Shown here in pieces: positions 10,123 through 17,986 of a DNA stretch of 64,000 nucleotides (positions within the stretch are counted from its first letter, which is position 1; every line of letters starts with the position of its first letter). The position numbers and the translations under genes were made by a program. The stretch is taken from NCBI GenBank assembly GCA_021818505.1, contig JAKADX010000008.1, positions 62,001-126,000 on the forward strand. The letters run 5' to 3'. The stretch comes from Pseudomonadota bacterium (GTDB lineage Bacteria; Pseudomonadota; Alphaproteobacteria; Acetobacterales; Acetobacteraceae). Under the pieces are notes generated by a model. The model ran no database searches. It was not told where the DNA came from and saw nothing but the letters and a program-made list of their open reading frames with translations.

Positions 10123-11154
10123 GTGCCGGAGGTTTTGCGGGGTGCGCTGATCGGCTGCGGATTCTTCGCCGCAAACCATCTGCACGCATGGCGCGACATC
10201 GCGGACGCCAGCATCGTCGCGCTGTGCGACCGCGATGCGGCACGGCTGCATGCGGCCGGCGAAAGCTTCGGCATCATGGCCCGCTACCAGGACGCCGCGG
10301 CGCTGCTGGACGCCGAGCGGATCGACTTCGTCGATATCGCGACCACGGTCGCGAGCCACCGCCCGCTCGTCGAGCTTGCGGCGAGCCGCCGCATCCCGGC
10401 GATTTGCCAGAAGCCGTTTGCCGCAACGCTGGCCGACGCGCAGGCGATGGTCGAGGCGACAGCGCGCGCCGGAATCGCTCTGATGGTGCACGAGAACTTC
10501 CGCTGGCAGACGCCGCTGCTCGCGGTCAGGCAGGCGATCGCGGCAGGGCGGATCGGCACCCCGTTCTGGGGCCGGATCAGCTTCCGCTCGGCCTACGACG
10601 TGTTCAGCGGACAGCCGTACCTGGCACAGGGCACGCGCTTCATCATTGAGGATCTCGGCATTCACCTGCTCGACGTTGCGCGTTTCCTGTTCGGCGATGC
10701 CGCGCGGCTGACGGCGCGCACGGCACGCGTCAACCCGGCGATCCGCGGCGAGGATGTCGCGACGATCATGCTTGATCACGTGAGCGGTGTGACGTCGATC
10801 GTCGATTGCAGCTACGCAAGCCGCCTCGAACGCGAACCATTTCCCCAGACTTTCGTGGAAGTCGACGGGTCGGCGGGCACGCTGCGGCTCGGCCAGGACT
10901 ACCGGCTCACCATCGCCGATGCGGCGGGCGCGGAGACGACCGATGTCTCTCCGCGATTGCTGCCCTGGGCATCGCGTCCCTGGCACAACATCCAGGAAAG
11001 CGTGCTCAACATTCAGCGCCATTGGGTAACGTGCCTCCACGAAGGACGCGAACCCGATACGTCCGGCCGCGACAACCTGCAGACACTCGCCTTGGTACAG
11101 GCGGCCTACGCCAGCGCCGCTACGGGCAGCCCGGTCGCACCGGCCGCCCCCTGA
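10123..11154 (+). CDS. apsD: Gfo/Idh/MocA dehydrogenase, probable D-apiose dehydrogenase
   Basis: The 343-residue protein has an N-terminal NAD-binding domain (LRGALIGCGFFAANHLHAW) and the family's catalytic segment in the form ICQKPFA near residue 98. The substrate half carries EDLGIHLLDVARFLFGD. It starts with GTG at 10123, 10 bp after the oxidoisomerase stop, and is almost certainly co-transcribed with it. In the known pathway the Gfo/Idh/MocA enzyme ApsD oxidises D-apiose to its lactone, and this gene fits that slot. The family is certain; the substrate is inferred. Confidence 0.72.
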   Translation: MPEVLRGALIGCGFFAANHLHAWRDIADASIVALCDRDAARLHAAGESFGIMARYQDAAALLDAERIDFVDIATTVASHRPLVELAASRRIPAICQKPFAATLADAQAMVEATARAGIALMVHENFRWQTPLLAVRQAIAAGRIGTPFWGRISFRSAYDVFSGQPYLAQGTRFIIEDLGIHLLDVARFLFGDAARLTARTARVNPAIRGEDVATIMLDHVSGVTSIVDCSYASRLEREPFPQTFVEVDGSAGTLRLGQDYRLTIADAAGAETTDVSPRLLPWASRPWHNIQESVLNIQRHWVTCLHEGREPDTSGRDNLQTLALVQAAYASAATGSPVAPAAP

Positions 11155-11336
11155 TGCACCCAGGAGCTGCCCGCGGGCGGAGCCGCGAGGATCGGTAGCC
11201 GGTCACGTCGGTCTGCTTGCTGAACAGGGGCCGAATTTGCCAGCGTGACGCGCGCCCGAGCCGGGTGCGCTTCGGGCGCCCTCATTTGGATTGTAGTTGC
11301 ATTCGCGAATTTGATTTGGCGTAAGTCTGTGAAGCA

Positions 11337-11383
11337 CTGGTGCCGACGGTCAGGATTGAACTGACGACCTACTGATTACGAAT
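11337..11383. repeat. Left att repeat (copy of tRNA-Thr 3' part)
   Basis: These 47 bases are identical to 18054-18100 and cover the tRNA-Thr sequence from the anticodon loop to the CCA end. The first mismatch is at 11384 and the match stops at 11336 on the other side. The copy lacks the 5' part of the tRNA and is not a functional tRNA. It is the junction left by site-specific integration. Confidence 0.92.
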
Positions 11384-11489
11384 TTGACGGTCCTGGCCTG
11401 ACCGTGTTTCCGCGTGCCGCCTTTAGCCTTGCGGTATCAAGCATTTAGCGCCATTATGCCTCCGCAACTAGCCGCTGATTTCCGCTTCC

Positions 11490-11530
11490 GTGCTACCCCG
11501 GTGCTGCCCCGATTGGCGCCGGGGTAGCAC
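11490..11530. repeat. Integrase arm-type site cluster, left end
   Basis: Two tandem 11-mers, GTGCTACCCCG (11490-11500) and GTGCTGCCCCG (11501-11511), are followed by an exact inverted copy of the first (11520-11530). The tandem pair recurs near the right end at 17987-18008. Such sites at both ends, beside the integrase start, are best read as arm-type binding sites for integrase or its excisionase. Their overlap with the integrase leader also allows autoregulation. The rest of the gap 11155-11561 shows no gene. Confidence 0.5.
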
Positions 11531-11561
11531 GGCCGGAAGCGAAACGAGGAAGGGCGAGGCG

Positions 11562-12776
11562 ATGCGCGGAGCGATCACCAAGGCCAGCGTGGACAGGCTG
11601 CCGGTACCGGCCAGGGGCGAGACGATGCTATGGGATGACCGGCTGGCCGGCTTCGGCGTGCGCGTGCGCCCGGGCGGGGCGAAGTCCTATCTGGTGATGT
11701 ACCGGGCCGGCACCGGCCGCAGTGCCCCGGTGCGCAAGCTGGTCATCGGCAAGCACGGCTCGCCCTGGACGCCGGACAGCGCCCGTGCCGAGGCGAAGCG
11801 GCTGCTGGGGCTGGTGGCAGGCGGCGGCGATCCTGCGGCGGCGAAGGCGGATAGGAAGGCGGCCCTGACCGTGGCCGAGCTGGCGGAGCGGTTCATGGCG
11901 GAACACGTCGAGGCGAAGCGCAAGGACCGCACCGCGGCCGAGTACCGGAGACTGTTGGACAAGATCATCCTGCCGGTGATGGGGAAGAAGAAGGTGGCGG
12001 ACGTGACGCGGGCCGATGTCGCCAAGCTGCACCACGCCGGCCGCAACGCACCGTATCAGGCGAACAGGACGCTGGCCGTGCTGTCCAAGATGATGAACCT
12101 CGCCGAGGCGTGGGGCATCCGGCCGGACGGCAGCAACCCATGCCGACACGTCGAGAAGAACGCCGAACGCGGCCGGGAGCGGCTGTTGTCGGCGGCAGAA
12201 CTGGCACGGCTCGGCGATGCGCTGGCGGGGCATGACGGCTCGCCGTACGTGCCGGCGGCGATCCGGCTGCTGCTGCTGACCGGGGCGCGGCTCGGCGAAG
12301 TGCTGGGGCTGCAATGGTCCCGGATCGACTTCGAGCACGGCGAGGCCCGGTTGCCGGACAGCAAGACCGGCGCCAGGACGCTGCACCTGTCGCCGCCGGC
12401 GCTGGCGGTGCTGGCCGGCCTGCCGCGCATTGAGGGCAACCCGCATGTCATCGTCGGGCAGGTGGACGGCGCTGCGCTGGTGAACCTGGAAAAGCCGTGG
12501 CGGGCGATCCGCGCAGCGGCGGGGCTGCCCGACTTGCGGCTGCACGACCTGCGCCACGCCTTCGCCAGCGTCGGCGCCATGAGCGGGGACTCCTTGCTGG
12601 TGATCGGCCGGCTGCTGGGGCATTCGCAGGCGGCAACCACGGCCCGCTACGCTCATCTGGCGGCCGATCCGGTCAAGGCGGCCGGGGCTGGCATCGCCGG
12701 ACGGATCGCCGCCATGCTGGACGGCACCGGGCAGGCATCGGGCGGCGCGGTTGTGGCGCTGCGGCAACGCGGCTGA
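11562..12776 (+). CDS. Tyrosine recombinase / integrase
   Basis: The 404-residue protein is a phage-type integrase of the P4 class. An N-terminal arm-binding DUF4102-like region (KASVDRLPVPARGETMLWDDRLAGFGVRV) is followed by a core-binding SAM-like domain (about 100-190) and the catalytic domain. Catalytic residues are visible: R243 in TGARLGEVLGL, H328 and R331 in LHDLRHAFAS, H354 in LGHSQAATTARY and Y363. The ATG at 11562 follows GAGGAAGGGCGAGG; an earlier GTG would read through the repeat cluster and is less likely. It probably drives integration into tRNA-Thr(CGT). Confidence 0.95.
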   Translation: MRGAITKASVDRLPVPARGETMLWDDRLAGFGVRVRPGGAKSYLVMYRAGTGRSAPVRKLVIGKHGSPWTPDSARAEAKRLLGLVAGGGDPAAAKADRKAALTVAELAERFMAEHVEAKRKDRTAAEYRRLLDKIILPVMGKKKVADVTRADVAKLHHAGRNAPYQANRTLAVLSKMMNLAEAWGIRPDGSNPCRHVEKNAERGRERLLSAAELARLGDALAGHDGSPYVPAAIRLLLLTGARLGEVLGLQWSRIDFEHGEARLPDSKTGARTLHLSPPALAVLAGLPRIEGNPHVIVGQVDGAALVNLEKPWRAIRAAAGLPDLRLHDLRHAFASVGAMSGDSLLVIGRLLGHSQAATTARYAHLAADPVKAAGAGIAGRIAAMLDGTGQASGGAVVALRQRG

Positions 12777-12788
12777 CCGCGCTGCGGC

Positions 12789-12813
12789 GCGTCAGGGCAT
12801 TTCGCCATAGGTG
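12789..12813 (+). promoter_or_regulatory. Repeated promoter-like element before higBA
   Basis: The block GCGTCAGG-N4-TTCGCCATAGG-TG is nearly the same as 13575-13600 before the AlpA-like gene. The CATAGG/TATAGG part could be a -10 box. It suggests that the two operons share promoter and control logic. Confidence 0.45.
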
Positions 12814-12852
12814 CCCTTTTGACGCGCCGTGGCGTCATAAGGGCGACGGTCG

Positions 12853-12871
12853 CGTCAAGTCTCACTTGACG
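12853..12871. promoter_or_regulatory. Palindromic operator of higBA
   Basis: CGTCAAGTCTCACTTGACG is a perfect inverted repeat (8-bp arms, 3-bp spacer) ending 29 bp before the higB start. A weaker one, TGACGC-N6-GCGTCA, lies at 12820-12837. HigA antitoxins usually repress their own operon from such sites. Confidence 0.6.
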
Positions 12872-12900
12872 TTGCCGGCTGCCCGCTCTAGTTTCCAGCA

Positions 12901-13173
12901 GTGATCCGCAGTTTCCGCGACAAGGGGCTGGCCGCGTTCTACACGACCGGCCGCACCGGCGGGTTGAGCGTGCCGAACGTGGCGCGGGTAGGCCGGATGC
13001 TGCGGGCGCTGGCGGCGGCGGGCCGGCCCGAGGACATGAGCTTGCCCGGCTACCATTTCCACGGGCTGCAAGGGGTGGAACGCTGGTCGATCCGCGTGAC
13101 GGGCAACTGGCGGATCACGTTCGGCTGGGATGGCGCCGACGCGATCGACGTTGATCTGGAGGATTACCACTGA
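12901..13173 (+). CDS. higB: HigB-type toxin (RelE superfamily)
   Basis: The 90-residue protein starts IRSFRDKGLAAFYTTG and ends with WRITFGWDGADAIDVDLEDYH, the pattern of HigB toxins that cut mRNA on the ribosome. The start is GTG at 12901; no ATG is available in a sensible place. It overlaps higA by one base (TGATG), the usual toxin-first order of higBA. It likely stabilises the integrated element. The basic residues of the active cleft (R in SIRVTGNWRITF) are present, so it looks intact. Confidence 0.92.
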   Translation: MIRSFRDKGLAAFYTTGRTGGLSVPNVARVGRMLRALAAAGRPEDMSLPGYHFHGLQGVERWSIRVTGNWRITFGWDGADAIDVDLEDYH

Positions 13174-13484
13174 TGAGCACGCACGCTGTTCCGTCCGGGC
13201 TGCCGCCGATGCATCCGGGCGAGTTGCTGCGCGAGGATGTGCTGCCGGCGCTGGGGCGGCCGGTCAGTGAGATCGCCGGGCTGCTGGGCATATCGCGGCA
13301 GGCATTGCACGCGATCCTGACGGAGCGGGCGGCGATCACGCCGCTGATGGCGCTGAAGCTCGGAAAGCTCTGCGGCAACGGCCCTGACCTGTGGATGAAC
13401 CTGCAGGTCCGCTACGACCTCGCCCGGCTGGGCGATGCCAGGCGCGGTGAGATCGCCGCCGTGCCGACGCTGAACGCCGCATAG
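13173..13484 (+). CDS. higA: HigA-type antitoxin
   Basis: The 103-residue protein has a single XRE helix-turn-helix (VSEIAGLLGISRQALHAILTERAAI, about residues 31-55) and the opening MHPGELLREDVLPALG typical of HigA/VapI. It neutralises HigB and should repress the operon through the palindrome at 12853-12871. Its start overlaps the toxin stop. The pair is complete with no truncation. Confidence 0.93.
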   Translation: MSTHAVPSGLPPMHPGELLREDVLPALGRPVSEIAGLLGISRQALHAILTERAAITPLMALKLGKLCGNGPDLWMNLQVRYDLARLGDARRGEIAAVPTLNAA

Positions 13485-13487
13485 CGG

Positions 13488-13520
13488 CACAAACCTGACG
13501 CCGCCAGCGTCAGGTTTGTG
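13488..13520. terminator. Hairpin after higA
   Basis: A perfect 13-bp inverted repeat (CACAAACCTGACG, 7-base loop) begins 3 bp after the higA stop. It lacks a T run, so it may be a weak terminator or a control site, since the arms contain the TGACG/CGTCA pentamer also present at the higBA operator. Confidence 0.5.
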
Positions 13521-13535
13521 ACGCCCCCCGGTGCT

Positions 13536-13555
13536 GTCAAAACGGCCGTTTTGAC
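13536..13555. promoter_or_regulatory. 20-bp perfect palindrome upstream of alpA-like gene
   Basis: GTCAAAACGGCCGTTTTGAC is a perfect palindrome 98 bp before the AlpA-like start and 19 bp before the repeated promoter block. It is a probable dimer binding site for an element regulator; which one is unknown. Confidence 0.5.
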
Positions 13556-13574
13556 CGGCTGAACGGCGCTGGTT

Positions 13575-13600
13575 GCGTCAGGTCGCTTCGCTATAGGGTG
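13575..13600 (+). promoter_or_regulatory. Repeated promoter-like element before alpA-like gene
   Basis: GCGTCAGG-N4-TTCGCTATAGGGTG is the second copy of the block at 12789-12813. It contains a TATAGG that could serve as -10, about 55 bp before the AlpA-like start codon. Confidence 0.45.
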
Positions 13601-13653
13601 AACACCATGACGGCGGGCAGGCTCGCGCATCAACCTGATGCGCGAGGCTTCTG

Positions 13654-13905
13654 ATGCGAAAGACTCTGTTGGCAACCACGGCTGCCGCCAGCCCGGCGGC
13701 GGCACCGGCCCGACGGCTGCGCCGCCCCGAAGCGGCGGATTACGCGGGCGTAAGCCCTGGCTTTCTAGAAAAGGCGGCGATCCGGGGCGACGGGCCGCGG
13801 TTCATCCGCCTTTCGGCCCGTCTGATCGTTTACGACACAAACGATTTGGACGACTGGCTCGCCAGCCGGCGAGCCAGCAGCACATCCGCCGCTATCGCGA
13901 AGTAG
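13654..13905 (+). CDS. AlpA/MerR-type small DNA-binding protein
   Basis: The 83-residue protein has one helix-turn-helix of the HTH_17/excisionase class: RRPEAADYAGVSPGFLEKAAIRGDGPRFIRLSARLIVYDTNDLDDWLASR (in overview, residues 22-72), with the family's GPRFIRL and DDWLASR ends. Such proteins act as excision factors or as activators of excision and replication genes, as AlpA does in Gram-negative satellites. It lies between the toxin-antitoxin pair and the replication genes. A bulged hairpin without a T run follows at 13908-13937 and may end transcription. Confidence 0.82.
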   Translation: MRKTLLATTAAASPAAAPARRLRRPEAADYAGVSPGFLEKAAIRGDGPRFIRLSARLIVYDTNDLDDWLASRRASSTSAAIAK

Positions 13906-13907
13906 AA

Positions 13908-13937
13908 CGCCGCCGGCCCGGTGCGCGGGCGGCGGCG
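13908..13937. terminator. GC-rich hairpin after alpA-like gene
   Basis: CGCCGCCGGCCCG pairs with CGGGCGGCGGCG around a 5-base loop with one bulge. It starts 2 bp after the stop codon. No T run follows, so terminator function is uncertain. Confidence 0.35.
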
Positions 13938-14035
13938 TGATCGGCTTGTTCGCGTGATGATCGCGGCCAGCAGATAGCCGATCTCGATGTGCAGCGCAAG
14001 CACTTCGGCTGGCGGTTCTCACGGAGAACCGACCG

Positions 14036-14470
14036 ATGACCTCGGACGATCGAATCGAGATTGAGGCGATCGAACGCCGCCTCGCCGGGCTGGGTGTGCG
14101 ATTCTCGAAAGTTCTGCATCACGCCAACGGCGCGCCGCGTGCGTACATGGCGAAACTGCGTGGCGCGATCTACGAAGATGACGGCACCAAAGTTGTTGAC
14201 GTAATCACGGATTTCGACACGCTGGTACGGCAGTATCGCTTTTCATCGACACTGCCGGGCGATGGCGGCGGCGGCGCGGTCATCACCTGCGTATGGATCG
14301 TGCCGGACGCCGCGCCAGTGCCGCCGGCGTTCATCCTCACTGGGATGAAAGAAGAAGTGGTCGCAGGTAATGCGCTGGTCTTGCTGGCGAACGACCGCGC
14401 CGCGCTCGACCAGGCGCGGGCGGCAATATCGGTGCTGCTGGCGGGGGAACCGCGGGGGTGCGCACGATGA
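14036..14470 (+). CDS. Element protein of unknown function
   Basis: A 144-residue soluble protein without a recognised domain. It begins MTSDDRIEIEAIERRLAGLG and contains a conserved-looking beta segment KVVDVITDFDTLVRQYRF and a C-terminal helix. It has no signal peptide or membrane span. Its stop overlaps the next start (ATGA), and that gene overlaps the replication gene the same way, so all three form one coupled unit. By position it may assist replication or its control; this is only context. Confidence 0.65.
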   Translation: MTSDDRIEIEAIERRLAGLGVRFSKVLHHANGAPRAYMAKLRGAIYEDDGTKVVDVITDFDTLVRQYRFSSTLPGDGGGGAVITCVWIVPDAAPVPPAFILTGMKEEVVAGNALVLLANDRAALDQARAAISVLLAGEPRGCAR

Positions 14471-14589
14471 TCGTAGTCGCGGTGGCGGCACTGGCCGCGG
14501 CACTCGCCGACCCCGGCACGCTGGCAGTGGTCATCCGCTATTTTGCACAACGATTCGCCGCCCGCCTGCGGCCGGAGGCTTTTCGATGA
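14467..14589 (+). CDS. 40-residue coupled small protein
   Basis: This short frame (MIVVAVAALAAALADPGTLA start, then VIRYFAQRFAARLRPEAFR) overlaps the gene before it and the gene after it by ATGA on both sides. The N-terminal half is hydrophobic and could be a membrane helix; the C-terminal half is basic. The double coupling argues that it is translated, at least to carry ribosomes to the replication gene. No homologue is recognised. Confidence 0.5.
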   Translation: MIVVAVAALAAALADPGTLAVVIRYFAQRFAARLRPEAFR

Positions 14590-16766
14590 ACGACATGCCT
14601 TTCACGCTGCCCGAGCCGCCCGGCGCCGATGAAGTCCGCAGACTGCGGCAGCGGCTTTGGCAACTCGGCTATGCGCCCGTTCCAGTCGCGACCGGCGAGA
14701 AGTCACCCTTTTATTCCGACTGGCCGGCGCGGGCGCGAGCGGGCGAGTTTGCAGCGATGGACTGCATCTTTGATACGGCGTTCGCCAGCACCGGCATCGA
14801 CTGCGCCGGCCTGCGCGCCATCGACATCGACGTTGACGATCAAGCCCTTGTCGATGCCATTTGCGCTGCGGCGGAGGACGTAGGGTTGCCAGAACCCGGC
14901 GGCGTCCGCTATCGCGAAAATTCGTCGCGAGTGCTATGGCTTTATCGCGCGGCGGAGGGGCAGCCAGGCAAGCGATCGCTTGTAGGAACGAAGGGTAAAA
15001 TCGAAATCCTGGGCCGCGGTCAGCAATTCGTCGCTGATGGAATGCACCATAGCGGCGTGCCGATCTTGTGGGATTCCGACCTCGATTTTCCTGAATGCCT
15101 GCTGCTGCGGGACGAATTGCCGGCGCTGACCGAGGAACAGATCACCAGATTTTTTGAACAGGCGGCGCCGATCATCGACTCCCCGGGCGAGAGCAAGGCC
15201 ACCGCCGCGCCGGGCGGCACAGTAGCGCCGCCAACGCCGGACGAGCTGAAAGCGGTTGACCCGGCGGCGCTGGCGGCGATTGTACGCCAACTGCCCAATG
15301 ATGCCACCTTCGACAATCGCAATGCATGGCTCAGGCTGGCGCACGCGCTCGCCGCGGCGTTCGCGGATGATCCCGGGCTCGCCGAGGAGCTTTGGCTTGA
15401 GCACGCGGCGAAGCGCGAACAGCAAGTCCGCGACGACGGCGAAGGCGAGGCCGAATTTGTCTGGCGCACGCTGAACCCGCCGCACCGGGCCGGCGCCGAA
15501 TATATCGTCAAGTTGGCACGCGGGGCAGGCATCGACGTGTCCGCATACCAGTCCGCGAAGGCCGGGGCGGTGTTCGCCGCCTCGCCGCTGCCGGCGGACA
15601 CGGCTGCCGGTGCTGGCGTTACCTTTTCACTGCCCGGCTTCGCGCCGGCCGTGGTGCCTGCCGCACCGCCGCTGCCGCTGCTGTTCGCCTGCGACATCCG
15701 GCCGGTGCTGGACACGTCCGAGATCGTGCACGGGTTGATCGGCGAGCGCATCGCCGGGGTGATCTTCGGCGAGAGTAATTCTGGCAAGACGTTCTGGACC
15801 TTGGACCTCGCGCTGTCCATCGCCGCCGGGCTGCCCTGGAATGGCCGGCGCGTCGAGCGCAGCGGCGTCGTCTATGCTGTCCTTGAAGGAGGCAACGGCT
15901 TCCGCAACCGCGTGACGGCGTGGTTGCAAGCGCACTCCATTGACCCGGCGGGGCTGCCCTTCGCGGCCATCCCTGCATCGCTCAACCTGCTGGACCCGAG
16001 CGCCGACACGCCGCGCCTGATCGCCGCCGTGACGGCGGCAGCGGGCCGGATGAGCGTGCCTGTGAGACTGATCGTGGTGGACACGCTTTCCCGCGCACTA
16101 GCGGGCGGAAACGAAAATGCACCGGACCACATGGGCGCCTTGGTCACGAGCATGGACCGCGTCCGGGCCGAGACCGGCTGCGCCGTCCTGTTCGTCCACC
16201 ACAGCGGCAAGGACGCGGCGAAGGGCGCACGCGGGCATAGCCTGCTCCGCGCCGCCGTCGATACCGAGATCGAGGTTGCGGACGTGGACGGCGAACGCAC
16301 CGCGGCCGTGGTCAAGCAGCGCGACTTGCCGAAGGGCGGCGTGTTCGGATTCCGCCTCCGCACCGCGCCCCTCGGGGTGAACCGGCATGGCGAGCCGGTC
16401 ACGTCCTGCGTTGTGGAACACGTCGCGCCGGCCAGTCGCCCGCTGGTCAAAGCCAAGCCGCTGCCGGCGCAGTGCCGGATCGTGCTGGACAGGCTGCACG
16501 CCGCTGTGGCGGCGCAGGGCGTGACGCTCCCGCTCGGCGGCGGGTTCCCGACCTCGCCGACGCGGGGCGTGCAGCATGAAGCGTGGCGGGCGGCAGCCTA
16601 TGACGCGCTCGGCAACCTGTCCGCCGAGACGCGGAGCCGCGCATTCCGCCGCGCGGTCGAGGAAATGGCCGTGCGGAAGCTGATCGAGACGCACGGTGGC
16701 TTCACCTGGCCGGCGGCGGAGCCGGAGAACCCCGCCTTCGCCGCGCTCGCCGAGGCGGAAAGATGA
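14586..16766 (+). CDS. Primase-polymerase / RepA-like AAA+ replication protein
   Basis: The 726-residue protein has three parts. An N-terminal primase-polymerase (Prim-Pol) domain (about 20-200) shows GYAPVPVATGEKSPFYSDW and the metal-site AIDIDVDD. A linker with a PriCT-like helical region (about 215-310) follows. A RepA/RadA-like ATPase (about 370-600) has Walker A GESNSGKTFW near residue 397, Walker B LIVVDTLSRA near residue 500 and VHHSGKDAAKGARGHSLLRAA. Such proteins prime and unwind DNA at the origin of satellites, phages and small plasmids. The GGACA iteron array starts 37 bp after its stop codon. The C-terminal winged-helix-like tail may bind the iterons. Confidence 0.88.
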   Translation: MNDMPFTLPEPPGADEVRRLRQRLWQLGYAPVPVATGEKSPFYSDWPARARAGEFAAMDCIFDTAFASTGIDCAGLRAIDIDVDDQALVDAICAAAEDVGLPEPGGVRYRENSSRVLWLYRAAEGQPGKRSLVGTKGKIEILGRGQQFVADGMHHSGVPILWDSDLDFPECLLLRDELPALTEEQITRFFEQAAPIIDSPGESKATAAPGGTVAPPTPDELKAVDPAALAAIVRQLPNDATFDNRNAWLRLAHALAAAFADDPGLAEELWLEHAAKREQQVRDDGEGEAEFVWRTLNPPHRAGAEYIVKLARGAGIDVSAYQSAKAGAVFAASPLPADTAAGAGVTFSLPGFAPAVVPAAPPLPLLFACDIRPVLDTSEIVHGLIGERIAGVIFGESNSGKTFWTLDLALSIAAGLPWNGRRVERSGVVYAVLEGGNGFRNRVTAWLQAHSIDPAGLPFAAIPASLNLLDPSADTPRLIAAVTAAAGRMSVPVRLIVVDTLSRALAGGNENAPDHMGALVTSMDRVRAETGCAVLFVHHSGKDAAKGARGHSLLRAAVDTEIEVADVDGERTAAVVKQRDLPKGGVFGFRLRTAPLGVNRHGEPVTSCVVEHVAPASRPLVKAKPLPAQCRIVLDRLHAAVAAQGVTLPLGGGFPTSPTRGVQHEAWRAAAYDALGNLSAETRSRAFRRAVEEMAVRKLIETHGGFTWPAAEPENPAFAALAEAER

Positions 16767-16802
16767 CTCCGCCCTGCCGCCGCGGCGGGCAATTCAGTAC
16801 CC

Positions 16803-16907
16803 GGACAAGGCGGACATGACCCGGACATTGACCGGACATGTCCGGCGCCGCACCCGGACGGACACGGACATCCCCCTATAAGGGATGTCCGTCTGTCCGG
16901 CTTGTCC
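16803..16907. other. Iteron array, probable replication origin
   Basis: Ten copies of the pentamer GGACA or its complement TGTCC occur in 105 bp (GGACA at 16803, 16812, 16823, 16834, 16860, 16866; TGTCC at 16839, 16886, 16894, 16903), many spaced 8-11 bp. They include the perfect palindrome CCGGACATGTCCGG (16832-16845) and an 11-bp inverted repeat ACGGACATCCC with a 7-base AT-containing loop (16864-16892). A purine-rich stretch follows (16927-16949). The position just after the replication gene fits an origin. The remaining gap to 17164 holds no convincing gene. Confidence 0.65.
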
Positions 16908-17164
16908 GGCCACTGCTGCGGCGGGGGCGAGAGAGAAAGAGAACAAGACGCAACCACCACGCCGCCCGACCAGCACGAGACCGATCGCCAGCCTGCCACG
17001 CCCGGCGACCAGCACCGCCGCTACCGAACCCCTGCCGCCCCGCTCCGTGCCGCTGGCGGCCCGGATTTTCGCCCGCAGCCGGTATGCCGTCGCCCGCCTT
17101 CGCCATGCGGCGGCGGCCGGACCTGAATTAGCCTAGGCGCGCCTATCTCGTGAGGTCCGCCACC

Positions 17165-17569
17165 ATGCCGCCCTGCCCCCGCCCCGCCGCCCGCCGCCTG
17201 GCCGCACTGCTGGCCGCCACCGCCCTGTCGCTGCCACTTCTGGCGCGCGCGCAGTCCACGCCGGGGTTGCAGAACGGCGACGTACCGACCGCCGCGCAGT
17301 GGAATGCGTTTTTCGGCGCCAAGGCCGATGCGGCCAATGGCACTCTAACCAATCCAACGATCAACGGCGGGACGCTGGCCGGCAACTTCGCCGGCACACT
17401 CAACTTCTCGGGCGCGGGCATCGCGCTCAACGTGACGCAGAGTGCGTCGGTCGGCGGACTTCTCGACGTAATCGCGGGGTATTACTCAAATGGCACGGCG
17501 GGCGTTTCGTGCAGCGGCGCCCCGACCGCCAGTTACGCGACCGTCAACGGCATCGTCACGCACTGCTGA
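17165..17569 (+). CDS. Secreted or tail-fibre-like element protein
   Basis: A 134-residue protein with a clear signal peptide (RRLAALLAATALSLPLLARAQS, cleavage near residue 28). The mature part LQNGDVPTAAQWNAFF...NGTLTNPTINGGTLAGNFAG resembles the N-terminal segments of phage tail-fibre and collar proteins, with repetitive GTLxNP/GGTL units. The ATG at 17165 follows GAGGT; a GTG at 17150 is possible but lacks a ribosome site. Function is unknown: it may be a cargo gene or a fragment of a phage structural gene. It ends the gene block of the element. Confidence 0.6.
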   Translation: MPPCPRPAARRLAALLAATALSLPLLARAQSTPGLQNGDVPTAAQWNAFFGAKADAANGTLTNPTINGGTLAGNFAGTLNFSGAGIALNVTQSASVGGLLDVIAGYYSNGTAGVSCSGAPTASYATVNGIVTHC

Positions 17570-17630
17570 TCCTCGCCAGCACGGTCAAGGTGTGCCCAGC
17601 GGCGGGTTGCTGCCACCGGGCCAGCATATT

Positions 17631-17734
17631 CGTTGTTCCCGTAAGGGAATAACGGACTGTTCCGCGCGCCGTGTTTTGCGCGCATATCCGGGAATAGCGA
17701 CCAGGATTATCGGGCTGAATTATTATTCGGCCCG
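17631..17734. terminator. Three hairpins after the last element gene
   Basis: Three inverted repeats lie in the gene-free stretch 17570-18053: CGTTGTTCCC/GGGAATAACG (17631-17654), GCGCGC/GCGCGC (17664-17683) and CGGGCTGAAT/ATTCGGCCCG (17711-17734). The last is followed by GATTTTC and is the best terminator. The rest of this 480-bp stretch shows no coding signal. Confidence 0.4.
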
Positions 17735-17986
17735 GATTTTCAGGTAAAAATTTCTCTCGGGGGCTGACCGGGGATTCCAACGCGGCCGGCTGCGCCCCCA
17801 TCTGCCGCCCCCATCGCCCGGCTGATCCTGCGCCGCCGGGCGCCGCTGATCTCGTGCTGGCGGCGCGACCAGACCAGCGCGCCATCGACCAGCCGCACCA
17901 GTGGCAGCGCCATCCTGCGCGGCTCGCCGGGCCAGCGCCATCACGACCAGCTCCGCGAGAGCATTTTCGTCCGGATTTTCGCTGCG

